From Candidatus Binatus soli (lineage in GTDB: Bacteria > Desulfobacterota > Binatia > Binatales > Binataceae): DNA of 64,000 nucleotides. The DNA lies in the NCBI GenBank assembly GCA_002479255.1, contig DLMJ01000016.1, forward strand, positions 71,448 through 135,447, in the 5' to 3' direction. Position numbers and translations under genes: made by a program. Below the pieces are notes generated by a model. The model had not been told where the DNA came from. It searched no databases and saw nothing but the letters and a program-made list of their open reading frames with translations. Position 1 is the stretch's first letter; each line of letters begins with the position of its first letter. Shown one piece after another: positions 25,292 through 33,914 of the stretch.

Positions 25292-25579
25292 ATGAGCATT
25301 ATCGCCAGCCTGCTAAGCATCGCGTCCGGATTCGCCCTGATGGGGTACCGCGAGCCGCCCGCGAATCTGATTGCAACCTCGATCGTCATCGATCTCTCGC
25401 TCGCCCCCTTAACCGCGATTATCGCATCGCGCCACGGCCGCTCGACCATTCGATGGGCCGTCGCCGGACTCGCGCTCGGCGCATGGGCGCTCGCCGCGGT
25501 TATGATTATTCCGCCGCGCCGCACCGCTCCACCGCGCCCCGACGCCCCTCAGTATCCGCCTACTTCTGATGCTGCTTGA
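25292..25579 (+). CDS. Small membrane protein, unknown
   Basis: 95 residues with three hydrophobic segments (about 3-18, 24-45, 54-75) and a proline-rich tail. It starts 41 bp from the divergent helical protein and its last 20 bp overlap the stop region of the convergent hydrolase gene. Ribosome site weak. Could be a real inner-membrane protein; no family recognised. Confidence 0.5.
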   Translation: MSIIASLLSIASGFALMGYREPPANLIATSIVIDLSLAPLTAIIASRHGRSTIRWAVAGLALGAWALAAVMIIPPRRTAPPRPDAPQYPPTSDAA

Positions 25580-26708
25580 TCCACGCCGCGGCCGGCGCGA
25601 AGACTTTGCTCTCCGACTTCGTTCCGGCCAACACGTCAAGGTGGCCCCAACTATCAAGCTTTGTAAACGAGGGGTCGGGCGCGCCGGTCGATTTCGCCGC
25701 CTCTTCAACTTGACCGGGCCATTGGATCCCGAAGTTGGTGCTGGCGAACGCGATCACGGGAATTTTCGACGCCTTGAGCGCCGCGAGCAGTTCCGGGGAG
25801 AATGGATTCTCGCCGTCCTGTACCGCCGGCCAGTAGCGATCGTAGCCAATCAGCAGTTTTGCCAGCGCGACGGCGTCGGAAAAGCCGCCCTGCGGATTCG
25901 CGAGTCCGCCGTTGCCGCCGAAAAACCCGCCCGCGCCGTACACGACGTGTTCCAGGTTTTCGCGCGCAGTCTTGAACTTGGGAATCGGCGCAGGCTGATC
26001 GGGATTGTCAATCACCATCTGCATAAGCGTGTGCCGTTTGTCGTACGTCAGATGTTCGCCGCCGATGTCGTCAGCATAGTGGCCGGCCGGCGCCGGACGC
26101 ATCGGATGGCGCGGGATGAATCCGTCGAGCGCAATGATTCCCGCGACACGCTCGGGATGCCTGGCGGCGTAAAGATACGCGAACTCGACGCCGCGGCTGA
26201 AGCCGGCGACGAACAGTTTGTCGCGGCCGGTTTTTTCGCTGACGAATTTCGCGGCGGCATCGATGTCCGATTCGAAAAGATCATTGGTCCAATTCGCCAG
26301 CTCGGAAAGATCGCTCTGGGGCGTCTGCGGCGGAATAAAATGCGTGCGATAGTCCATCGACCACACGTCCACGCCGTGCCCGGCCAGATAGACCTGGAAC
26401 GAGTAGCGTGGATCCTCGAGCGCCACTTCGCCATTCATGTTGGTGCCGGGCAGATAGAGCACGACCGCATCGGGATGCGCCGGCGGATTCGGCCCCTTTG
26501 CGACGCGATGCAGCGCGATTTTATCGAACGGCGATTTGCCCACCGTCGATCCGAATTTCCATTCGTAAATTCCCGGCGCGCCTTTGAGTTCGCGGGCCGC
26601 GCCGACGGCGCTGAATTCGGTTTCGCCGGCTGACGGGACCGCGCCCAGCGCGACGAAAAAAAGCAGAACCGCCAACAAGCTAATGGCAATGCGCCGTCGA
26701 ATCTTCAT
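25560..26708 (-). CDS. Exported alpha/beta hydrolase
   Basis: 382 residues from the ATG at 26708, which has GGAGAGGA 8 bases upstream. Residues 1-28 are a signal peptide (RRIAISLLAVLLFFVALGAVPSAG). The alpha/beta hydrolase core shows DAVVLYLPGTNMNGE (oxyanion loop), VWSMDYRTHF and the nucleophile elbow GFSRG with serine, ALDGFIP, and a late histidine in SWGHLDVL. A long insert between sheet strands follows the elbow. Substrate unknown; the family is often annotated as esterase/lipase. It is divergent from the LLM operon. Confidence 0.85.
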   Translation of the reverse strand: MKIRRRIAISLLAVLLFFVALGAVPSAGETEFSAVGAARELKGAPGIYEWKFGSTVGKSPFDKIALHRVAKGPNPPAHPDAVVLYLPGTNMNGEVALEDPRYSFQVYLAGHGVDVWSMDYRTHFIPPQTPQSDLSELANWTNDLFESDIDAAAKFVSEKTGRDKLFVAGFSRGVEFAYLYAARHPERVAGIIALDGFIPRHPMRPAPAGHYADDIGGEHLTYDKRHTLMQMVIDNPDQPAPIPKFKTARENLEHVVYGAGGFFGGNGGLANPQGGFSDAVALAKLLIGYDRYWPAVQDGENPFSPELLAALKASKIPVIAFASTNFGIQWPGQVEEAAKSTGAPDPSFTKLDSWGHLDVLAGTKSESKVFAPAAAWIKQHQK

Positions 26709-26849
26709 GGGCCTAATCCTCTCCACGATTTCGCGTCTTCGCACAAGTCCGCACCCGCGCCGGCTCATCGCTGGTTGACCCTTCGCGGTCCGCCGTGCGA
26801 AACAAAGTCGGCAGGTTCTCACGCCATTCACGCATGGGAGTAAATTTCA

Positions 26850-27770
26850 ATGAGCAAGAAAGTGCAATTCGCCCTGTTCTCTCCGCAAGCCGGACAATCG
26901 TGGCATCAGCTCGAAGAGCGGGCGCATCGATGTGAGAAGCTGGGCTACCATTCGATCTGGCTGGTCGATCACATGTGGACGCGCGGGATGCCCGATCTCG
27001 ACCATCATGAATGCCTGGCGTTGATGGCGGGGCTGTCGGCGAAGACCGAGAAAATCCGCATCGGCACGCTCGTGATATGCAACTCGTACCGCAATCCGGC
27101 GCTGCTGGCGAAGACGCTTGCGACGATCGATCATATCAGCAACGGCCGTCTCGAAATCGGCTACGGCGCGGGCTGGATGGACGAGGAGTACAAGGCTTAC
27201 GGCTACCAGTTCCCCTCGATGGGCACGCGGCTCAAGATGTTCGAGGAAGGCCTGCACATCATGAAGGCGATGTTCACCGAGAAGCGCGCGACGTTTAAGG
27301 GGCGCCATTACTCGATAGAAGAAGCGAGCTGCAATCCCAAGCCCGTGCAGCAACCGCATCCTCCGATTACGATCGGCGGCAGCGGCGAAAAGATCATGTT
27401 GAAGCTGGTCGCCAGGTTCGCCGACCGATGGAATTGTCCGGCCGGCTATGAAAGCTTCGAGCACAAGTTCAACGTGCTCAAGCAGCACTGCAAAGACGTC
27501 GGGCGCGACGTAAACGCCATCGACGTGTCCGAGCAGTTGCTGGTGTGCATCGGCAAGACGGACGAGGAAGTCGAGCAGAAGTGGAAGATGGCGCAGATGC
27601 TCAAGCCGTTCATCACCACCGGAATCAAAGGCACGCCGAAGCAACTGGTCGAGGAACTCAGAAAACGCGTGGCGATGGGAATCACGACGTTTATGATTTT
27701 CTTCAGCGACTTCGCGCCACCGCCGACCCTCGAGTTGTTCGCGAACGAAGTGATGCCGGCATTTGCGTAA
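26850..27770 (+). CDS. LLM-class flavin-dependent (luciferase-like) oxidoreductase
   Basis: 306 residues; ribosome site GGGAG 9 bases before the ATG. Bacterial-luciferase-like TIM barrel: FALFSPQAGQSWHQLEERA, SIWLVDHMW, KIRIGTLVICNSYRNPALLAK, GRLEIGYGAGWMDEEYKAYG and PITIGGSGEK. This is the F420/FMN-dependent oxidoreductase subfamily of about 300 residues. Substrate unknown. It heads an operon with an MCE-like lipoprotein (overlapping), an APH-type phosphotransferase and a small conserved protein, a context seen with lipid or steroid breakdown. Confidence 0.9.
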   Translation: MSKKVQFALFSPQAGQSWHQLEERAHRCEKLGYHSIWLVDHMWTRGMPDLDHHECLALMAGLSAKTEKIRIGTLVICNSYRNPALLAKTLATIDHISNGRLEIGYGAGWMDEEYKAYGYQFPSMGTRLKMFEEGLHIMKAMFTEKRATFKGRHYSIEEASCNPKPVQQPHPPITIGGSGEKIMLKLVARFADRWNCPAGYESFEHKFNVLKQHCKDVGRDVNAIDVSEQLLVCIGKTDEEVEQKWKMAQMLKPFITTGIKGTPKQLVEELRKRVAMGITTFMIFFSDFAPPPTLELFANEVMPAFA

Positions 27771-28503
27771 GACGATCGAAATTTGCACGCCCGCATCCCG
27801 GCGAATATCGACAGGCGGCGCGTTCATTCTTGGCCTGCTGGTCGCGGGATGCGCCGGTCAGCCGTCGTATTATTCGACGCAGCTTGACACCAGCGGCGGG
27901 CTGGGTCCGGGCGACCCGATAACTCACGCGTCGGCGACGATAGGGCACGTGACGGGAGTCTCGCCGATAAGCCACGGCGATTCGGAGATCGCGTTTGAAG
28001 TCGATGGGTCTCACGCCGCCGAAATGCACTATGATTCTATAATGACGCTGAACAGCCTCGGCGCGACGCCGTCGCTCGACGTGATGAACGTGGATGCGAT
28101 GAGCCATAGCGCACCGTCGGGCACGCGGCTGGACGGCGCGTCGAGCATGAACGAGACGCAACTGTTTATCATGGCGCGCGGGCCCGGGAGTTACGCTCAG
28201 GCGCTGGGACGGGTCGTCGGTGGATCGACGGCGCCGCCGCCTTCGCCCGCGACCGTGCAGATGACGCAACTGCTGGCGCAAATTTCGCAGCAGACACTGG
28301 CGACCGCGGTTGCAATCTCGCCGCCAACTCGCGATCAGCTCGAGCAGGCCAGGCGCGAGGCGCTCGGCGTCGAAAGACAATTGATGCGCAACGGCAAGGT
28401 CGAGCAGGCGGAACGGCTGCGCGCACAGATGGGCAGCATGATGGGTGGAATCACGGCGCCGGTAAACCCGACGGCGCTTCCGGCGACCTCGCCGAATCCG
28501 TAG
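27763..28503 (+). CDS. MCE/MlaD-like lipoprotein
   Basis: 246 residues from a TTG at 27763 that overlaps the last codons of the LLM gene. The signal ends in a lipobox (FILGLLVAGC, cysteine about residue 30). Residues about 40-105 resemble the MlaD/MCE fold (GLGPGDPITHASATIGHVTG, then MHYDSIMTLNSLG). The rest is an Ala/Gln-rich, probably helical tail (QMTQLLAQISQQTLATAVA). MCE proteins carry lipids across the periplasm; no ABC partner genes are adjacent. Assignment moderate. Confidence 0.68.
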   Translation: MRKTIEICTPASRRISTGGAFILGLLVAGCAGQPSYYSTQLDTSGGLGPGDPITHASATIGHVTGVSPISHGDSEIAFEVDGSHAAEMHYDSIMTLNSLGATPSLDVMNVDAMSHSAPSGTRLDGASSMNETQLFIMARGPGSYAQALGRVVGGSTAPPPSPATVQMTQLLAQISQQTLATAVAISPPTRDQLEQARREALGVERQLMRNGKVEQAERLRAQMGSMMGGITAPVNPTALPATSPNP

Positions 28504-28525
28504 GGCAAGATGGAAGGTCACTAAA

Positions 28526-29530
28526 TTGGATCAGCATCGACTGACCGAATATCTCAAACAGCGAATGCCGCATGCGCGCGAGCATCGCGTGGTGGGGCTC
28601 AAACGACTATCCGGCGGTTCGTCGCGCGAGACGTATGCCTTTGATCTGGAATGGAGCGAAGGCGGCGAGACGCGCACGCGCCCATTGATCGGGCGGCGCG
28701 ATCCGACCGGCGGGTTGCTCAAAACCGAGCGCGAGCGCGAGTTCAAAGTAATCGCCGCGATGCATCGCGCGGGCCTCAAGGTTCCCGAACCCCTGTTCCT
28801 GGAGCTCGACGCCGGCGTGATGGATCGCCCGTTTTTCATCATGGATCGCGCGCCGGGGCGCACGGGCATGGGGGCGTTTCCGGCCGTAGAAGCCGAATCA
28901 ACGCGTGCGAAGGTCGCAGATGACTTCCTGAGCGAGCTGGCGCGATTGCAGTCGCTCGACTACCGCGAATGCGGGCTCGACATTCTTGGGCCTCCGAAAA
29001 ATCCCGAGGAGCCCGCCCGCGTTCAGGCAGCGCATTGGAGCGAAGTGTATGAACGCGATCGGATGGGCGAACACTATCCGATTCTCAGCGCGGCGCTCGC
29101 ATGGCTCAAAGCCAACCCGGTCGTGACCGACCGCGTGGTGATCGTTCACGGCGATTATCGTTCTGGAAATTATCTTTACGACGACAACGGAATCATCGCG
29201 ATGCTCGATTGGGAGCTGGCGCATCTGGGCGACCCGATGGAGGATCTCGGATGGGCGTCGATGATGTTCTGGGGGCGCGACGAACTGGCCGGCGGCCTGA
29301 TGGAACGCGAAGCGTTCTACAGCACGTACGAGCAGAAGACCGGTCATCGCGTCGATCGGAAACGGCTGTTTTTCTACCAGGTGCTCGGCAACGCGAAGAT
29401 GGCGGTGATTTGTCTGAGCGGAATCCGCGCTTTCGTCGAGGGACACACGTCCGACTCCGTGATGCCGTTTCTTGAACTGCTGCTGCCGCGGTTGTTCGAG
29501 GACCTGGCCAACCAACTTCGATTGGTCTGA
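28526..29530 (+). CDS. APH-type phosphotransferase (ACAD10-like kinase family)
   Basis: 334 residues from a TTG at 28526 with GGAAGG upstream. Kinase-like fold: LKRLSGGSSRETYAFDL (glycine-rich loop), the catalytic loop VIVHGDYRSGNYLYD and the metal-binding IAMLDWELAHLGDPMEDLGW. This family is commonly encoded beside acyl-CoA dehydrogenases and thiolases in lipid or steroid catabolism and is related to ACAD10/11 kinases that phosphorylate hydroxy-acyl-CoAs. Third gene of the LLM operon. Confidence 0.88.
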   Translation: MDQHRLTEYLKQRMPHAREHRVVGLKRLSGGSSRETYAFDLEWSEGGETRTRPLIGRRDPTGGLLKTEREREFKVIAAMHRAGLKVPEPLFLELDAGVMDRPFFIMDRAPGRTGMGAFPAVEAESTRAKVADDFLSELARLQSLDYRECGLDILGPPKNPEEPARVQAAHWSEVYERDRMGEHYPILSAALAWLKANPVVTDRVVIVHGDYRSGNYLYDDNGIIAMLDWELAHLGDPMEDLGWASMMFWGRDELAGGLMEREAFYSTYEQKTGHRVDRKRLFFYQVLGNAKMAVICLSGIRAFVEGHTSDSVMPFLELLLPRLFEDLANQLRLV

Positions 29531-29539
29531 GGTGGTTAG

Positions 29540-29992
29540 ATGCTACGGCCAACGTTGAATGAAGTGATCAGCGGAATGCAGCGCACGATCATGGAGGCGC
29601 TGCTGCCTGAACTTACATCGCCCTACGCGCAAGGCCAGGCGATGTCGGCGATTCTGGTGCTCGCGCATACAGCCGCGGCGATCGAGTCGGCGCCCGCATA
29701 CGACGCCGCCGAAATAAAAGACCTGCGCGCCACATTTGCCGCGCTCAAGCGGCTGGGCGACAAGCACATCTCGAAAAAAAGCGGGCTTCGCGGCGCGCTC
29801 GCTGGCGCGATTCGCGCCAGCGCGAAAAATCCGCCCGATCGGCGCGCGATGGAAGCCGCGATGGCCGCATTTGCCACCGCCGTCGCTCTTGGCGACGCCG
29901 ACGAGGGCGTCACTCGACACGTCCGCGGCTACATCCGGCGCAACCTCGAGCGCTCGCGCAATCTGCTCGGCAATTCGTTGCCGACCGCCTGA
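29540..29992 (+). CDS. Conserved protein encoded with APH-type kinase
   Basis: 150 residues, helical and without signal or membrane segment (RPTLNEVISGMQRTIMEALL at the start). Starts 9 bp after the kinase stop with GAGGTGG just before the ATG, so it is translated with it. I recognise it only as a recurring downstream partner of such kinases; no biochemical role known. The C-terminus has a basic RGYIRRNLERSRNLLG segment. Confidence 0.7.
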   Translation: MLRPTLNEVISGMQRTIMEALLPELTSPYAQGQAMSAILVLAHTAAAIESAPAYDAAEIKDLRATFAALKRLGDKHISKKSGLRGALAGAIRASAKNPPDRRAMEAAMAAFATAVALGDADEGVTRHVRGYIRRNLERSRNLLGNSLPTA

Positions 29993-30334
29993 TTCATCAG
30001 CAGCCCGCCAATTCCGGCCGGTGCTGAAATTCTGTCGCTATCTTACGCAATAAGACGTTACCTCCGGCTCCATCGCCAGTTACCCCCAACTCGTCTAGGC
30101 CAAGACTGCTTGTTCATCAAATCAATTAGGGTAGATTAGTATGCATAAAGCTAAACTAAGCGTATGAAACATTACACTAGCTAAACATGCAGAAAAACCA
30201 ATACTAAATGGCTTTGTGGCAAGCCTGCAATTTTTGTGTCGCAAGCTTGCTACAAAGAGGCAGGGGCTATATAGTCTAACCGTTGATGCAAAACTACAAT
30301 AACTTCAGTGGCGGCAGAACAAAAGGATAAAACC
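29993..30334. other. AT-rich intergenic region with inverted repeat
   Basis: About 340 bp with no gene, clearly AT-richer (about 40% G+C in the middle) than its surroundings. It holds an inverted repeat GCTTTGTGGCAAGC (30211-30224) / GCTTGCTACAAAG (30245-30257), the latter 12 of 14 to the complement of the first, and two AGCTAAAC direct repeats near 30139 and 30179. Probably control DNA for the small zinc protein or a foreign insertion. Confidence 0.6.
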
Positions 30335-30613
30335 ATGAGCGTCATCACCATTGCCACGCCTGGAATGCCCGGTGGCCCATGCCGCGCGTCCTGCAATCAT
30401 AGCAAGTGCCACACGTTGCGAGCGATGTCGGAGGAGCGATGCGCTCACTGCGGCGTCCGTTTTGGTTTCGGCGCCAAAATAACCGGCGAGCCTCCGATGC
30501 ATCTAAGATGCGCGCAGACCATTGCCGCGCGAAGTGGAGCACCGGCAACGCATCCGATCAATGATCCCGCAGCGGGCCATCAGCCCACGGGCCATCGCGG
30601 CGACAGGCGCTAG
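30335..30613 (+). CDS. Small zinc-ribbon-like protein
   Basis: 92 residues from the ATG at 30335 with AAAGGA upstream. Cysteine/histidine pairs suggest one or two zinc sites: C16, C20, H22, C25, H26 (CRASCNHSKCH), then C36-x2-C39 (ERCAHCGVRFGFGAKI) and H56/C59. The tail is disordered. No family name recognised. It sits after an AT-rich region and before the thiamine-diphosphate enzyme, 160 bp away. Confidence 0.6.
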   Translation: MSVITIATPGMPGGPCRASCNHSKCHTLRAMSEERCAHCGVRFGFGAKITGEPPMHLRCAQTIAARSGAPATHPINDPAAGHQPTGHRGDRR

Positions 30614-30774
30614 CGCCGTCTCGTTTATATTTTTGATTTGACGCCGGCACGCTGATCGGGCGCGATCGGTGACCTGCGCTTGACACCTTTGTGTCGCGCG
30701 CGTTACCGCTCGTTTGACGCGCACGATTTCATGAAGATCGAGCGTCGCCCCGTCGCGCAGCCGAGGATTGGATC

Positions 30775-32319
30775 ATGAATGGAGCTGAGAGCCTGATTCG
30801 CACCGCGATCGCAGCAGGGGTCGAAGTGTGTTTTGCAAATCCGGGGACAACCGAAATGCCGCTGGTGGCGGCGCTCGACTCCGCCGACGGGCTGCGGCCG
30901 ATTCTCGGATTGTTCGAGGGCGTTTGCACCGGCGCCGCCGACGGCTACGGACGGATGGCGGAGAAGCCTGCCTTGACGCTGCTTCATCTTGGGCCCGGTT
31001 TCGCCAACGGCATCGCGAATCTCCACAACGCGCGGCGCGCCCGCTCGCCGATCGTGAATTTGATCGGCGACCATGCGACGTGGCACGTCGGCGCCGACGC
31101 ACCGCTCACTTCCGACATCATTTCGCTCGCGACTCCCGTTTCGGGATGGATACGAAGCGTCCGCAATTCAGCATCACTCGCGGACGCGACCGCGGATGCG
31201 ATTGCGGCGGCCGGCCGCGCGCCGGGGCAAATCGCGACGTTGATCATCCCGTCGGATTGCCAGTGGGGTCCCGCCGAGAGCCACGCTGCGCCAATCGAGC
31301 CGCCGGCGCCGCCGGCGGTGTCCTCTGATGCGGTCAAGCGGGCGGCCGAATCGATGCGCAAGGGCGATCGAGTCGCGCTTTTTCTCGGCGGCATCGCGCT
31401 TCGAGCACGCGGCCTGAAGGCGGCGGCGCGCATCGCCGCGAAATCGGGATGTCATCTGATCTGCGAAACTTTTCCCGCTCGACTCGAACGCGGCGCCGGT
31501 ACCCCAACCGTAGATCGCCTGCCCTACTTTCCTGAACAAGCGATCGAGATGTTGAAGGCGTTCGACTCGATTGTCATCGCCGGCGCGAAAAAGCCCGTCG
31601 CGTTTTTTGGCTACCCCGATTTCCCAAGCCAGTTGATTCCTGAAGGCATCGACGCCGCGATTCTGGCCGAGCCGACCGATGACGTCCCGGCCGCTCTGGA
31701 AGCGCTCGCAAGCGAAATCGGGGCGCCGGTTTCGGCCGCGACGCCGGCGAGAATATCGCGCCCCGAACGTCCCGTCGGAAAACTCGACGCGATGACCGCG
31801 GGCGCCGCGATTGCGGCGGTGATGCCCGAGGGTGCGATCGTGATGGACGAAGCTGCCACCACCGGCCTGCTATTCCTGGCCGCGTCGGCGGCTGCGCCGC
31901 CGCATACATATCTTTCGCTCACGGGCGGCGCGATCGGGCAAGGATTGCCGTGCGCAACCGGCGCGGCCGTCGCGTGTCCCGATCGGCGCGTGATCGCTTT
32001 TCAGGCCGATGGCAGCGCGATGTACACGCTGCAGGCGCTGTGGACGCAGGCCCGCGAATCACTCAACGTCACGACGGTGCTGTGCAACAACCGCAGCTAC
32101 CGAATTCTGCAGATTGAACTTGCGCGCGCGGGCGTGACCAGCCCCGGCCGTAAAGCGCGCTCGCTCACCGAGCTTTCCAATCCCGATATCGACTGGACCA
32201 GTCTGGCGCGGGGAATGGGTGTGGCGGGCGTGCGCGTCGATACGGCGGAGGCGCTCACGCGTGAACTGGAACGCTCGCTTGCGACGCCGGGTCCGACTCT
32301 GATCGAGATGATTCTCTAG
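30775..32319 (+). CDS. Thiamine-diphosphate enzyme, acetolactate synthase-like
   Basis: 514 residues with the three-domain layout of acetohydroxyacid synthase/benzoylformate decarboxylase proteins: N-terminal Pyr domain (ANPGTTEMPLVAAL, FEGVCTGAADGYGRM with the catalytic glutamate), middle domain, and C-terminal PP domain with the TPP-binding stretch QADGSAMYTLQALWTQARES ... LCNN. It is shorter than IlvB (about 560-590) and has no small subunit nearby. The subfamily (acetolactate synthase large subunit-like of about 515 residues) has uncertain substrates; a 2-oxo acid decarboxylase role is equally possible. Confidence 0.85.
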   Translation: MNGAESLIRTAIAAGVEVCFANPGTTEMPLVAALDSADGLRPILGLFEGVCTGAADGYGRMAEKPALTLLHLGPGFANGIANLHNARRARSPIVNLIGDHATWHVGADAPLTSDIISLATPVSGWIRSVRNSASLADATADAIAAAGRAPGQIATLIIPSDCQWGPAESHAAPIEPPAPPAVSSDAVKRAAESMRKGDRVALFLGGIALRARGLKAAARIAAKSGCHLICETFPARLERGAGTPTVDRLPYFPEQAIEMLKAFDSIVIAGAKKPVAFFGYPDFPSQLIPEGIDAAILAEPTDDVPAALEALASEIGAPVSAATPARISRPERPVGKLDAMTAGAAIAAVMPEGAIVMDEAATTGLLFLAASAAAPPHTYLSLTGGAIGQGLPCATGAAVACPDRRVIAFQADGSAMYTLQALWTQARESLNVTTVLCNNRSYRILQIELARAGVTSPGRKARSLTELSNPDIDWTSLARGMGVAGVRVDTAEALTRELERSLATPGPTLIEMIL

Positions 32320-32335
32320 ACCAGCGCCCTACTCC

Positions 32336-32959
32336 TCACTCGCGTCCCAATAGTTCGAGAGCTTTCCCCAGGTCGGCAATCGTCGCAATCAGGCGATGAT
32401 GCTCGATGCGGCTGCCGACGCCGATAAAATGCATGCCCGCGCTCTCGGCCGCCTCGCGATCTATCCCGCTGTCGCCCACGTACACGGCCCGCGTCGCATC
32501 GACACCCGCGCGTTGCAGGCACAGGCGCAGGATGTCGGGCGCTGGCTTGGGGCGAACCTTGTCGAGTGCGCTGGCAACCGCGTCGAATACACCGCCAAGA
32601 CCAAGATGCTCGACCAACGCGGGCACCGTCGCCGATCGATTGGTCGCCAGCCCGAGCTTGTAGCGCCGCTTGAGGTCGAGCATGAACGGGCGCAACTCAA
32701 TCGGTGGCCGCAGCATCTTGAAAAACGGCGTCTGATCCATATTGCGGGTCAAATCGTGCATCCTGCCAAGCTTGGCCGCGTCGCCACGCGCGCGCGCCGC
32801 AAACACCTCGCTCGCGGCGAACGAAATCGCCTCGATTTCCTCATCACGGTCCATTGGTACTTCGCCGACCCTCGCGAAAATCCAGTTGTAGTAGGCAACG
32901 TTCGATTCTTCGGAATCGAACAGCACGCCGTCCGCGTCGAACATCACCAATTCAATCAT
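32336..32959 (-). CDS. HAD-family phosphatase (phosphoglycolate phosphatase-like)
   Basis: 207 residues. HAD motifs: MFDADGVLFDS (nucleophile D8), LATNRSAT (motif II), the lysine in VRPKPAPD and VYVGDSGIDREAAESAG (motif IV). Cap domain of the helical C1 type between motifs I and II. Such enzymes dephosphorylate small metabolites; specificity unknown. Convergent with the preceding thiamine enzyme (16-bp gap) and followed on the same strand by nothing. Confidence 0.87.
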   Translation of the reverse strand: MIELVMFDADGVLFDSEESNVAYYNWIFARVGEVPMDRDEEIEAISFAASEVFAARARGDAAKLGRMHDLTRNMDQTPFFKMLRPPIELRPFMLDLKRRYKLGLATNRSATVPALVEHLGLGGVFDAVASALDKVRPKPAPDILRLCLQRAGVDATRAVYVGDSGIDREAAESAGMHFIGVGSRIEHHRLIATIADLGKALELLGRE

Positions 32960-33023
32960 GTTGAACGAATATTGTGCGCGGCTGATGCGCGCGGCGCTAG
33001 ACCGCCAAGCGCGCGAGTGACAG

Positions 33024-33524
33024 TCAGCGCACGGCGCGCTTGCGATCGGCCCGCTCGGCCCGCCGCGCGTGCGCAGGCGCCGGTCGGCGCGGAACCGCTA
33101 CGACTTCGCGCGCCGCGAGATGCCCCCCGCAATGAGAACAGACCATGTCCGGCGCCATCTTCGCGCCGCAGACGCGATGTATCAGCGTCATCGGCGGCCC
33201 TGATTCGTCACTGAGCCACGTGTCGCCCCATCGCATCATTGCGATCAACACGGGATAGAGTTCGAGTCCCTTCCTGGTCAGCCGATACTCGACCCGGCCG
33301 TTGTCGCCCTCACTGCGCGTGCGATCGAGGATTCCGTCTCGCACCAGGTCACGCAGCCTCGAGCTTAAGATGTTGCGCGCGATTCCGGTCCCCTGCTGAA
33401 ACTCGTCAAACCGATGGCGTCCGAGAAACGCCTCGCGCACTATCAGCATCGTCCACCGCTCGCCGATCACCGCCAGCGTTCGCGCCACCGAGCAGTTCAT
33501 CTCCTTGACCGAATCCCATCGCAT
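33024..33524 (-). CDS. HxlR-family transcriptional regulator with zinc-ribbon tail
   Basis: 166 residues from the ATG at 33524 (a TTG 19 codons earlier, at 33581, is open). HxlR winged helix: CSVARTLAVIGERWTMLIVRE, FDEFQQGTGIARNILSSRL and GRVEYRLTRKGLELYPVL. The tail carries CGAKMAPDMVCSHCGGHL, a likely zinc site, common in longer HxlR members. It is divergent from the O-methyltransferase unit, a likely target; a 17-bp palindrome lies before that unit. HxlR proteins often sense aldehydes, redox or aromatic compounds. Confidence 0.88.
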   Translation of the reverse strand: MRWDSVKEMNCSVARTLAVIGERWTMLIVREAFLGRHRFDEFQQGTGIARNILSSRLRDLVRDGILDRTRSEGDNGRVEYRLTRKGLELYPVLIAMMRWGDTWLSDESGPPMTLIHRVCGAKMAPDMVCSHCGGHLAAREVVAVPRRPAPAHARRAERADRKRAVR

Positions 33525-33914
33525 GGGCGTCTTGTCACTCCCCTCCCCGAGTTGAATTTCGTGTGCCGCGACGTTCCCCAACTCCGCTGCTTGGCGAAAT
33601 CATCGTTGCACTTTGAAACTTACTTTGCCACCGGCCGCCAGGGCATTTGCCGATTCCGATCCGGCGCTCGCCCGCGTATCCAGGAAGCAAGGGATCGCGA
33701 CTGACTGACGCAAGAATTGTTCGCGTTGACATCCGGTGGATGGCGCGATAGCTGGAAATTGAAGCGCGACGCGGCCCGGCGACCGATCGCGTCGCGCTCG
33801 GTGAAAGGAATGGCGCCTGCGAATGCCGGTGGTTCAAGTTCTGAGTTCAACGATGGATGCCACGCGTAACAACGTTACGCAAGACTTCCTGCGCTGAAAG
33901 GCGGGCGCGCAGCG
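33525..33914. other. Divergent control region between HxlR gene and O-methyltransferase
   Basis: 390 bp with no convincing gene. It contains the inverted repeat GCGTAAC-AAC-GTTACGC at 33864-33880, 35 bp before the methyltransferase start. Confidence 0.6.
33864..33880. promoter_or_regulatory. Candidate operator GCGTAACAACGTTACGC
   Basis: Perfect 7-bp arms around AAC, ending 34 bp before the ATG of the methyltransferase, where a repressor would block initiation. The divergent HxlR protein is the natural candidate but HxlR sites vary. Confidence 0.4.
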
